From Mesorhizobium_B sp963522145 (lineage in GTDB: Bacteria; Pseudomonadota; Alphaproteobacteria; Rhizobiales; Rhizobiaceae): a DNA stretch of 64,000 nt. The notes below the pieces were generated by a model. That model saw only the letters and a list, made by a program, of their open reading frames with translations. It did not search any database and was not told where the DNA came from. Position numbers and translations under genes: made by a program. How positions within the stretch are numbered: position 1 is the stretch's first letter; each line of letters begins with the position of its first letter. Below, piece after piece: positions 43,053 through 51,149 of the stretch. The stretch lies in the NCBI GenBank assembly GCA_963522145.1, contig CAUQXI010000015.1, positions 20,696-84,695 on the forward strand, read 5' to 3'.

Positions 43053-46000
43053 ATGGCCGGTGAACGGCAATCACGCGATCCGATCATCCGTGCTGCGAAC
43101 GCCGCGCGGGAGCCTCGGCGCGGGCCTGCGCCGGTCGCCTGGGCCTTTGTGCATCTGCGCGTGCATTCCGCTTATTCGCTGCTGGAAGGCGCGCTGCAGG
43201 TCGGCAAGGTCGTCAGCCACGCCGTGGCCGACCAGATGCCGGCGATTGCCGTCACTGACACCGGCAACATGTTCGGTGCGCTGGAATTCGCGCAGAAGGC
43301 CTCCAAGGATGGCGTGCAACCGCTGATCGGCTTGCAGATCGATGTCTGCTTCCCAAGCCGCGAGGAGGACGGGCAGAAAACCGGCTTCCGCCGTGAGCGC
43401 CCCGACTGCCGCCCGCTTGTGCTGATCGCGGCGAACGAAGACGGCTACAAGAACCTTGTGCGGCTGGTGAGCAAGCTCCATTTGGAGAATGCGCCCGGCG
43501 ATCCGATCCACATCGTGCATTCGGCGTTGGCCGCCTTTTCGGATGGATTAATCTGCCTGACGGGCGGACCGCGCGGCCCTCTCGGCGCGGCCATTGCGAG
43601 CGGGCACGCAGACGAAGCGGAAGCGCGCCTGCTTGAGTTGAAGCGCTATTTCGGCGACCGGCTTTATGTGGAGCTGGAGCGCGTCGGCAATTGGGACCGT
43701 CGCATCGAGGCGGCGAGCGTCGACCTTGCCTATCGCCACGAGATCCCGATCGTCGCCACCAACGAAGCCTTCTTCCTCAAGCGCGACGACTTCGACGCGC
43801 ATGACGCGCTGCTCGCCATTGCCGAAGGCACGGTTGTCGGGGAAGACAATCGCCGTCGGCTCTCGCCGGACAACCATCTGCGCGGGCAGGCCGAGATGGC
43901 CGAATTGTTCGCGGACCTTCCTGAGGCGATCGAGAACACGGTCGAGATCGCGCGCCGCTGTTCGTATTACCCCAAAAGCCGCGCGCCGATCCTGCCGCGC
44001 TTCACCACCGGCAATGCTTCGACGCCGGAGGAAGCCGAGCAGGCGGAAGCGCTGGAGCTTCGGCGGCAGGCGATCGAGGGCCTTGAGGCCCGCCTTCTCG
44101 CCCATGGTCCAACCGAGGGATATACGCGCGGTCAGTATTCGGAGCGGCTGGAGTTCGAGCTCGGCATCATCGAGCGGATGAAGTTTCCCGGCTACTTCCT
44201 GATCGTGGCCGACTTCATCAAATGGGCGAAGGCGCAGGACATCCCCGTGGGGCCGGGCCGAGGCTCCGGCGCGGGATCGCTGGTTGCCTATGCGCTGACC
44301 ATCACGGACATCGATCCGCTGCGCTTCTCGCTTCTGTTCGAGCGCTTCCTCAATCCCGACCGCGTGTCGATGCCCGACTTCGACATCGACTTCTGCCAGG
44401 ACCGCCGAGAAGAAGTGATCCGCTACGTTCAGAAGCGATATGGCCGCGAGCAGGTGGGGCAGATCATCACATTCGGCTCGCTCCAGCCCCGCGCCGTTCT
44501 GCGCGATGTCGGCCGTGTGCTGCAGATGCCGTACGGACAGGTGGACCGGCTGTGCAAGATGGTGCCGCAGGTGCCGTCGAACCCGGTCTCTCTGACAAAG
44601 GCGATCGAGGATGATCCGCGCTTCGACGAGGAGGCGGAAAAGGAGCCGATCGTCCGGACCTTGCTCGACATGTCGCTCAAGCTCGAGGGGCTATACCGTC
44701 ACGCCTCTACCCATGCCGCCGGCATCGTGATCGGCGACCGGCCGCTCGAGCAGCTTGTTCCGATGTATCGCGATCCGCGATCGGACATGCCTGTCACCCA
44801 GTTCAACATGAAATATGTCGAGCAGGCCGGGCTGGTGAAGTTCGACTTCCTCGGCTTGAAGACGCTGACCACGCTCGACCGCGCCGTGAAGCTCATCCGC
44901 AGGCGAGGGGTGGACATCGATCTCGCGACGATCCCGCTCGATGACGTGAAAACCTACGAGATGCTGTCGCGCGGCGAGGTCGTCGGCGTGTTCCAGGTGG
45001 AATCGGCCGGCATGCGCAAGGCGCTGATCGGCATGAAGCCTGACCGCATCGAGGACATCATCGCGCTGGTGGCGCTCTACCGGCCCGGCCCGATGGAGAA
45101 CATCCCGACCTATAATGCGCGCAAGCACGGGGCGGAGGAACTGGCGTCGATCCACCCCAAGATCGATCATCTGGTTGCCGAAACACAGGGCGTCATCGTT
45201 TATCAGGAACAGGTGATGCAGATCGCGCAGGACCTGTCGGGCTACACGCTCGGCGAGGCCGACCTGCTGCGCCGCGCGATGGGCAAGAAGATCCGCGCGG
45301 AGATGGACGCACAGCGCGCACGCTTCGTGTCGGGCGCGGTGGAACGCGGGCTCGAAAAAGCCCAGGCGAACATGATCTTCGACCTGTTGGCGAAGTTCGC
45401 AGATTACGGATTCAACAAGTCCCACGCCGCGGCCTATGCGGTGGTGTCCTACCAGACGGCCTATCTCAAGGCGCACTATCCGGTGGAGTTTCTGGCAGCG
45501 TCCATGACGCTCGACATCGGCAACACCGACAAGCTGAGCGACTTCCGGCAGGATGCCTTGCGGCTCGGGATCGCCGTGATCCCGCCCTCGGTGCAAACCT
45601 CGGATGCGCTCTTCGAAGTCGGCGAGAACAAGATTTTCTACGCGCTCGCCGCGATCAAGGGCGTGGGCGAGGCGGCGGTTGAGCATATCGTGGCGCTGCG
45701 CCGGGAGCGTCCGTTCCGCGACATCGCGGATTTCGCCAGCCGCATCGATCCGCGCATCGTCGGCAAGCGCGTGCTGGAAAGCCTGATCGCGGCGGGCGCG
45801 CTGGACTGCTTCGGCCATGAGCGCGCGGCGACATTCGCCGGCGTGGAACGCATTCTCGGCCTCGCCTCCCGTGCGCGCGAGGACGAAGCCTCAGGGCAAT
45901 CGGATATTTTCGGCATGGCGCTGAGCGGCACGGCGCCGACGCTGCACCTTCCTGCGGTTGATCCCTGGCTGCCCGCGGAAAGGCTGCATCGCGAGTTCCA

Positions 46001-46592
46001 GGCGGTCGGGTTCTATCTCTCCGCCCATCCGCTGGACGATTACAAGAACGCGCTTGAAAAGATGCGGGTGCAGAGCTGGGCCGAGTTTTCGGCGGCGGTG
46101 AAGCGTGGCGCGACGGCCGGACGACTGGCTGGCACAGTGACGTCGAAGGTCGAGCGCAGGACGCGCACGGGCAACCGCATGGGCATCGTGCAGCTTTCCG
46201 ACACGTCCGGACAGTATGAAGTGGTGATGTTTTCGGAAACGCTGGCGCTTTACCGCGACATGCTGGAAGCCGGCAGGTCGCTGGTGATCACCGTCGGCGC
46301 GGAGGATCGTCCCGAGGGCATCAGCCTGCGGGTTCAAACGGTCCAGTCGCTGGAGGACGAGGCCGTGCGCGTGCAAAAGGCGCTGCGTGTCTTCCTGCGC
46401 GACGTCGCCCCGCTCGCGAGCGTCGCCTCGCGCCTCGGCGAGAAAGGTGACGGCGAGGTGAGCCTGATCGTGCTGAAGGGGGAGGCGGCGGGTGAAATCG
46501 AGGTCGCTTTGCCCAACCGCTATCGGCTGTCCCCTCAGCTTGCCTCAGCACTTCGTTCGGTGCCCGGTGTGGTGGAGGTGGAACTGGTGTGA
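43053..46592 (+). CDS. dnaE: DNA polymerase III subunit alpha
   Basis: Main replicative polymerase. The 1179-residue protein has the PHP domain at the start (FVHLRVHSAYSLLEGAL, AVTDTGNMFGALEF), the pol3 catalytic palm (GPGRGSGAGSLVAY, PDFDIDFCQDRR), the fingers, and OB and C-terminal domains. ATG at 43053 has CAGGAG seven bases upstream; an in-frame ATG at 42975 is unsupported. Convergent with dinB with only 25 bases between. Confidence 0.97.
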   Translation: MAGERQSRDPIIRAANAAREPRRGPAPVAWAFVHLRVHSAYSLLEGALQVGKVVSHAVADQMPAIAVTDTGNMFGALEFAQKASKDGVQPLIGLQIDVCFPSREEDGQKTGFRRERPDCRPLVLIAANEDGYKNLVRLVSKLHLENAPGDPIHIVHSALAAFSDGLICLTGGPRGPLGAAIASGHADEAEARLLELKRYFGDRLYVELERVGNWDRRIEAASVDLAYRHEIPIVATNEAFFLKRDDFDAHDALLAIAEGTVVGEDNRRRLSPDNHLRGQAEMAELFADLPEAIENTVEIARRCSYYPKSRAPILPRFTTGNASTPEEAEQAEALELRRQAIEGLEARLLAHGPTEGYTRGQYSERLEFELGIIERMKFPGYFLIVADFIKWAKAQDIPVGPGRGSGAGSLVAYALTITDIDPLRFSLLFERFLNPDRVSMPDFDIDFCQDRREEVIRYVQKRYGREQVGQIITFGSLQPRAVLRDVGRVLQMPYGQVDRLCKMVPQVPSNPVSLTKAIEDDPRFDEEAEKEPIVRTLLDMSLKLEGLYRHASTHAAGIVIGDRPLEQLVPMYRDPRSDMPVTQFNMKYVEQAGLVKFDFLGLKTLTTLDRAVKLIRRRGVDIDLATIPLDDVKTYEMLSRGEVVGVFQVESAGMRKALIGMKPDRIEDIIALVALYRPGPMENIPTYNARKHGAEELASIHPKIDHLVAETQGVIVYQEQVMQIAQDLSGYTLGEADLLRRAMGKKIRAEMDAQRARFVSGAVERGLEKAQANMIFDLLAKFADYGFNKSHAAAYAVVSYQTAYLKAHYPVEFLAASMTLDIGNTDKLSDFRQDALRLGIAVIPPSVQTSDALFEVGENKIFYALAAIKGVGEAAVEHIVALRRERPFRDIADFASRIDPRIVGKRVLESLIAAGALDCFGHERAATFAGVERILGLASRAREDEASGQSDIFGMALSGTAPTLHLPAVDPWLPAERLHREFQAVGFYLSAHPLDDYKNALEKMRVQSWAEFSAAVKRGATAGRLAGTVTSKVERRTRTGNRMGIVQLSDTSGQYEVVMFSETLALYRDMLEAGRSLVITVGAEDRPEGISLRVQTVQSLEDEAVRVQKALRVFLRDVAPLASVASRLGEKGDGEVSLIVLKGEAAGEIEVALPNRYRLSPQLASALRSVPGVVEVELV

Positions 46593-46617
46593 CGTTTCCG
46601 ACCGTCTGCATCTGTGG

Positions 46618-48006
46618 TCAGGGCAGAAGGTCGTTGGGTTCACTCGCATCGTCCCAGAACTCCACCGGACCGCGCGCCGGTGCTGAGACGTGCTCCTCGC
46701 CCGCGCGGCGAGGGCGGCCCTTTGAGCCTTTGTTGAAGGTGTAGCCCGTTTCGATCGAGCGCGGGCCGAACTTCTCGCGCAACGCATCCACCGCGCCTTC
46801 CGCCAGGGCCCGCTTGGCGCCGCGGATGTCGATCAGGTTCGGCTGGTCCGCTCGCGCGGCATCGGAAAGATCGGACACGCCGATGCCGAGGAGCCGGAAC
46901 CGCGTGCCATCGGTTTCCTTGCCGAGCAGCGCCATTCCGGCTTCGAAGATGCGGTCGGCAAGGCGTGTGGGGTCGGGGAGCTTCTGGTTTCGCGTGCGGA
47001 TGCGAAAATCCTGCGTCTTGAGCTTCAGCGTGATTGTGCGTCCCGCGGTGTTGGCCTTCTTCAGCCGTGCGGACACCTTCTCGCTCAGCGCACGCAGCAC
47101 CGGAACGAGGTCGGCCGCGCTGGCGAGGTCGGCATCGAAGGTCGTTTCGGCCGACACGCTCTTGCGCTCGTGTTCCGGCTTCACCGCGCGCGTGTCGTTT
47201 CCGCGCGAAAGATGGAACAGCCGGCTGCCCATCGAGCCGTAGCGCCGCATGAGTTCGCCCTGCTCCATGGCCTGCAACTGGCCGATGGTGCGCAGGCCGT
47301 CACGGTGCAATGTTTCGGCCAATGAGCGGCCGACGCCCCAGATGGTTGTTACCGGCTGTTGCGCCAGGAATGCGGCGGCCTCGGCGTCGCCGATCACGGC
47401 AAAGCCACGCGGCTTGTTGAGGTCGGACGCGATCTTGGCGAGGAATTTGCAGTAGGACAGTCCGACGGACACGGAGATGCCGACTTCACGTTCGACATCT
47501 CGCGCGAAGCGCGCCAGCACAAAAGCAGGGGATGCGCCGTGCAGCCGCTCGGTGCCGGACAGGTCGAGAAAGGCCTCATCGATCGAGACTGGCTCGACCA
47601 GCGGCGTGAGCGCCTGCATCATTGCCCGGACCTGGCGGCCCACGGCGACATATTTGTCCATGTCCGGCTTCACCACGACTGCGTCCGGGCAGGCCTCCAG
47701 CGCCTTGAACATCGGCATGGCCGAGCGGACGCCCTTGATGCGCGCGAGGTAGCAGGTGGTGGACACCACGCCGCGCTTGCCGCCTCCCACGATCACCGGC
47801 CTGTCACGAAGCTCCGGCCGATCGCGTTTCTCCACGGCTGCGTAGAACGCGTCGCAGTCGACATGGGCGATGCGCAGGCTGTCGAGTTCCGGATGGATCA
47901 GCAGCCTGGGCGAGCCGCAGGCCGAGCAGCGACGCTCTCCGCCTTTGCTCGGGCGCAGGCAATCGCGGCAAAAGCCGGCGGCGGGATCGTTGGACGTGGC
48001 CAACAT
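46618..48006 (-). CDS. dinB: DNA polymerase IV with N-terminal zinc ribbon
   Basis: A Y-family translesion polymerase. The 462-residue protein starts with a four-cysteine element (FCRDCLRPS and RRCSACGSP, residues 13-33) before the catalytic core (HVDCDAFYAAVE, SIDEAFLDLSG), thumb and little-finger domains; the extra zinc-ribbon is found in many rhizobial DinB proteins and is missing from E. coli DinB. The C-terminus is extended and has no QLxLF-type clamp motif that I can point to with certainty. Convergent with dnaE. Confidence 0.93.
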   Translation of the reverse strand: MLATSNDPAAGFCRDCLRPSKGGERRCSACGSPRLLIHPELDSLRIAHVDCDAFYAAVEKRDRPELRDRPVIVGGGKRGVVSTTCYLARIKGVRSAMPMFKALEACPDAVVVKPDMDKYVAVGRQVRAMMQALTPLVEPVSIDEAFLDLSGTERLHGASPAFVLARFARDVEREVGISVSVGLSYCKFLAKIASDLNKPRGFAVIGDAEAAAFLAQQPVTTIWGVGRSLAETLHRDGLRTIGQLQAMEQGELMRRYGSMGSRLFHLSRGNDTRAVKPEHERKSVSAETTFDADLASAADLVPVLRALSEKVSARLKKANTAGRTITLKLKTQDFRIRTRNQKLPDPTRLADRIFEAGMALLGKETDGTRFRLLGIGVSDLSDAARADQPNLIDIRGAKRALAEGAVDALREKFGPRSIETGYTFNKGSKGRPRRAGEEHVSAPARGPVEFWDDASEPNDLLP

Positions 48007-48078
48007 GGTGAGGCAAAGGCTAGATCAGGCTTGAGCCGTCGACAATCGATGGGCAGCGGCTTTCCACTGGCAACAGGA

Positions 48079-48741
48079 TCAATCGCGGGACAAACCGAGA
48101 GCCTGAGCGATCAGCGGCTCGGCCTCGACCCAGCCTTCCACCGCCGTCACGCCTTCCGGCATCGGTCGCTGAAGGGCGCGCAACTCGTCATGCGCCATCA
48201 GATGGAACAGGGCGATGTCGGGCGCCGCCTTCTGAACCGAAAGATGGTTGTGGAGGATGTCGTCCACGAAAGCGGCCCGCCGGCCTCCTTCGCCGCGTAT
48301 GCGGGCAACCGCCGGGCCTTTCGGCGCTTCCGTCGTCAGTAGCGGGTAGGGCAGGCCGAGTGCCTCAAGGTGGCGCTGTCTATGCTCCCGGAAGCGGTGA
48401 GGCATGGCCGTCAGCAGGACGATCTGAGCCGACGATGCGAGGGACGCAAGGGCCGCATCGGCGCCGCTCGCGATCTGCTGCCAATCGGCCTGAACGCCCC
48501 AAAACTCATCGATCAGCACCGTGACCTGATCGTCGCCGATGGCATCTTTCGTCCCCTTGGAGAAGATGTTGCCGTGCAGCTTGAAAACGCCCATGCCGAG
48601 ATCAAGGTCGCGGCTTGCGAGGAACGAGGAAAAGGGCGTCACGAATTCCAGCACCACCTCGTCGACATCAACGACGAGAAGGGGCCGCGCATCAAGCGCG
48701 AGTTCCTCGATCTGGCGCAGCGTTTCGGGATCGTCGCTCAT
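48079..48741 (-). CDS. HAD-like protein, uncharacterised
   Basis: A 220-residue protein whose N-terminus LVVDVDEVVLEFVTPF matches HAD motif I in form (DxDxV), with later VLLTAMPHRFREHR (motif II-like), a Lys in TEAPKGPAV (motif III-like) and AFVDDILHNH (motif IV DD). It is probably a cytoplasmic hydrolase; substrate unknown. ATG at 48741 follows AGGAAG. Lies between DUF3572 and dinB in the same direction. Confidence 0.75.
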   Translation of the reverse strand: MSDDPETLRQIEELALDARPLLVVDVDEVVLEFVTPFSSFLASRDLDLGMGVFKLHGNIFSKGTKDAIGDDQVTVLIDEFWGVQADWQQIASGADAALASLASSAQIVLLTAMPHRFREHRQRHLEALGLPYPLLTTEAPKGPAVARIRGEGGRRAAFVDDILHNHLSVQKAAPDIALFHLMAHDELRALQRPMPEGVTAVEGWVEAEPLIAQALGLSRD

Positions 48742-48763
48742 GTCGTCTTCTTCCTGTTCGTAT

Positions 48764-49057
48764 TCAGATCGATCGTTCTGACTGATCGCCACCGAAGGGC
48801 AGCGCGCGTAGCGCATCCGCGACGGATGCAGGGGGCATCCCGGCGTGTTCCGCAAAGCGCAACAGTGTCGGCTCGTGGTTCGCTATGAACTCTAGTACGC
48901 CCGCAAGGAAACCAGGCTCGCGCGCAGCAAGGCGGATGCCGTCGGCCTCGATGCCCGAAAGAGCAAGAAAGCGCGGGAGCAGCTCTGCGTCGCCTGCGAT
49001 GAAGGCGAGCGCTTCGATCGCAAGAGCCTGCGCTTGTTCTCCGTCTTTGATCCTCAT
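48764..49057 (-). CDS. DUF3572 family protein
   Basis: A 97-residue all-helical protein (ALAIEALAFIAGDAELLPRFLALSGI..., FLAGVLEFIANHEPTLLRFAE) of the DUF3572 family, restricted to Alphaproteobacteria and commonly located beside divK. The ATG at 49057 has GGAG nine bases upstream; ATG at 49072 is possible. Divergent from divK. Function unknown. Confidence 0.85.
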   Translation of the reverse strand: MRIKDGEQAQALAIEALAFIAGDAELLPRFLALSGIEADGIRLAAREPGFLAGVLEFIANHEPTLLRFAEHAGMPPASVADALRALPFGGDQSERSI

Positions 49058-49147
49058 TCGACCGCGCTCCATTCAGCCTTGCGCTAGCAGCCCGGACGGC
49101 ACCGGCGCAATGCGTTCGCATTCCATTCACCCCGAAGCTTTTTTGGG

Positions 49148-49162
49148 GAGTCACGCCGAGTC
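49148..49162. promoter_or_regulatory. two GANTC (CcrM) sites upstream of divK
   Basis: GAGTC occurs at 49148-49152 and again at 49158-49162, ten bases apart, 44-58 bases before the divK ATG. CcrM-dependent GANTC methylation tunes cell-cycle promoters in this class; a role here is inferred from position. Confidence 0.4.
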
Positions 49163-49205
49163 TCACGCGTGCTACGAAACAAGGAGGCAGCGAATCGGGG
49201 CTCGG

Positions 49206-49577
49206 ATGTCGAAGAAGGTGATGATCGTCGAAGACAACGAGCTCAACATGAAGCTCTTTCGCGATCTGATAGAAGCGAGCGGCTATGAAACGGTGCGCAC
49301 GCGCAACGGGCTCGAAGCACTCGATCTCGCGCGCCTGCACCGGCCGGATTTGATCCTGATGGACATCCAGCTTCCGGAAGTCTCCGGGCTCGAGGTCACC
49401 AAGTGGCTGAAGCAGGACGACGATCTGCACACGATCCCGGTCATCGCCGTCACGGCTTTCGCCATGAAAGGCGATGAGGAGCGTATCCGTCAGGGCGGCT
49501 GCGAGGCCTATATCTCCAAACCCATCTCGGTGCCGCGCTTCATCGAGACGATCAAATCCTATCTCGGCGACGCTTGA
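49206..49577 (+). CDS. divK: Cell-cycle response regulator DivK
   Basis: Single-domain receiver that controls DivJ/PleC/DivL signalling to CtrA. The 123-residue protein starts MSKKVMIVEDNELNMKLFRDL and has the phospho-acceptor DLILMDIQLPEVSG, the switch Thr in IAVTAFAMKGDE and the Lys in YISKPIS. The classic partner pleD, normally next in this group, is absent; rpmG follows convergently. Confidence 0.93.
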   Translation: MSKKVMIVEDNELNMKLFRDLIEASGYETVRTRNGLEALDLARLHRPDLILMDIQLPEVSGLEVTKWLKQDDDLHTIPVIAVTAFAMKGDEERIRQGGCEAYISKPISVPRFIETIKSYLGDA

Positions 49578-49641
49578 GCTATTGCTGACTCGCAGTTCAG
49601 ACTGTTTAGCAGTGCTCGCAGGCTGACAGAACTACGCCGCA

Positions 49642-49667
49642 AACGAAAACGCCGCCCGGAGGCGGCG
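49642..49667 (-). terminator. intrinsic terminator of rpmG
   Basis: A 7-bp stem (49650-49656 with 49661-49667) with a CGGA/TCCG loop, followed on the minus strand by TTTTCGTTT; 24 bases after the rpmG stop. Confidence 0.85.
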
Positions 49668-49690
49668 CATCATGCGGTGCTCAGCACCCG

Positions 49691-49858
49691 TTACTTGATC
49701 TTGGTTTCCTTGAATTCGACATGCTTCTTGGCGACCGGATCGTATTTGCGGAAGGACAGCTTGTCCGTCTTCGTACGGCTGTTCTTGCTGGTCACGTAGA
49801 AGAAGCCGGTATCGGCGGTCGAAAGAAGCTTGATCTTGATATTGGCTGCCTTGGCCAT
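49691..49858 (-). CDS. rpmG: 50S ribosomal protein L33
   Basis: A 55-residue protein starting MAKAANIKIKLLSTADTGFF, with YVTSKNSRTKTDKLSFRKYDPVAKKHVEFKE. The zinc-binding cysteines of C+ L33 forms are absent (C- type). It has its own terminator and is separated by 113 bases from the upstream NUDIX gene. Confidence 0.96.
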   Translation of the reverse strand: MAKAANIKIKLLSTADTGFFYVTSKNSRTKTDKLSFRKYDPVAKKHVEFKETKIK

Positions 49859-49971
49859 GGTCGCGGTCCATCAACTGGAGGGTGGATGCCGCCGCCCGGA
49901 AGCTTGCCCATGGCACGGCCGTTGGCGGCGACACATACAGGCAGGGCACGGGAAGTCAAGTTCGCGCCGGC

Positions 49972-50718
49972 TCAGACCGGCTCACGAATGTGGCGCTTGC
50001 CAACCATCCGGTAGAAAGAGGCAGGACCGCCCGGTGACAGTTCGGGGTCGATCTGAAGACGCGCGATGACATCCTCCAGGATGCTCCGCGTGATCGTCGG
50101 GATGTCAAGCGCCAGCGCCTCGCTCAGGGTCGGCCAGCAAAGCTCCTGAAGCTCGTTCGAGGAGTGGCCTTGTTCCACTTCGCCGAAATGCGGCTCGTGC
50201 CAGACCGCGAAGAAGCGGGTATCAAAGCGGCGGATGTTGCGCGGCGGGGTGATGGCGCGAGCGACCAGCCTCAGACGGTTGAGCGAGGGCTCGAGCCCAT
50301 TCTCTGTGAACGCCCGCCATACGGTCGCGGAGGTGCGGATGGTTCCGGGCTGACCGATCAGGACGCCCGTTTCCTCCAAGGTCTCACGAATGGCCGATAT
50401 CCCGATGGCTCTCGCCCGTGCTGACCCGCCACGAACAACTCCGGCCGAAATTCGCGCCTCTTCAACCGGATGAAGAGTGTTGGAGAGCGCCAGGCGCCCG
50501 TCGGCGGGATCGGTGCGCCCGCCGGGAAAGACGAATTTCCCGGCCATGAAAACATGTGATGGGTGGCGGCGGCCCATCAGCACCCTGACATCGCCAAGCC
50601 GGCGATCGAGAAGGAGCACTGTGGCGGAATCCCGCGGACGGAGCGCGCTTTCCCGCTGCGTTGCGAAGTCAGGATCGATCAGGGCCGGCGTGTCTGCGAA
50701 AATCGTGTCGATCGTCAA
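49972..50718 (-). CDS. NUDIX hydrolase
   Basis: The 248-residue protein has a NUDIX box (G...AIRETLEETGVLIG) and a FVFPGGRTDPADG segment upstream, as in CoA-pyrophosphatase-like NUDIX proteins of Rhizobiales. Substrate not identified. Overlaps the DUF983 gene by four bases (ATGA), last of the rnr operon. Confidence 0.85.
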   Translation of the reverse strand: MTIDTIFADTPALIDPDFATQRESALRPRDSATVLLLDRRLGDVRVLMGRRHPSHVFMAGKFVFPGGRTDPADGRLALSNTLHPVEEARISAGVVRGGSARARAIGISAIRETLEETGVLIGQPGTIRTSATVWRAFTENGLEPSLNRLRLVARAITPPRNIRRFDTRFFAVWHEPHFGEVEQGHSSNELQELCWPTLSEALALDIPTITRSILEDVIARLQIDPELSPGGPASFYRMVGKRHIREPV

Positions 50719-51149
50719 AGCTCAGGATGCCCCTCGAGCTTTTCGGACTCCTCGCCAAAGCCATGCATCCTCAGCGCCCACTGCAGGCCGACGATGGCGC
50801 CCTTTATCGGACGAAGCAGCGCCAGGCACATGAGGATGGTCAACGGCACCCAGATGGCAAGATGCACCCAGGTAGGAAGGTTGGTGGAAGCCTCCACCCC
50901 CATGAAGGCCCCGACCACTATATGGCCGACGACGAACACGACGAGATAGGCCGGAAGGTCATCCGCGCGGTGATGCTCGATCACCTCGGCGCAGTGTTCG
51001 CAACGGTTCACTGTCTTGAGAAAGGAGCGGAAGAGCTTGCCTTCGCCACAATTGGGGCAGCGGCAGCGCGCGCCGCGCCACATAGCTTCCGGGAGGCTGC
51101 GAGGTGCCGGTCCGGCCTCCGCCCCGCCATCGATGATCACGTTTGTCAC
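50715..51149 (-). CDS. DUF983 zinc-ribbon membrane protein
   Basis: A 144-residue protein with an N-terminal zinc ribbon (CRCPNCGEGKLFRSFLKTVNRCEHC; four Cys) and two to three membrane spans. Function unknown; some DUF983 proteins are near cytochrome oxidase genes. Four-base overlaps with both neighbours (rnr and NUDIX) show an operon. Confidence 0.88.
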   Translation of the reverse strand: MTNVIIDGGAEAGPAPRSLPEAMWRGARCRCPNCGEGKLFRSFLKTVNRCEHCAEVIEHHRADDLPAYLVVFVVGHIVVGAFMGVEASTNLPTWVHLAIWVPLTILMCLALLRPIKGAIVGLQWALRMHGFGEESEKLEGHPEL

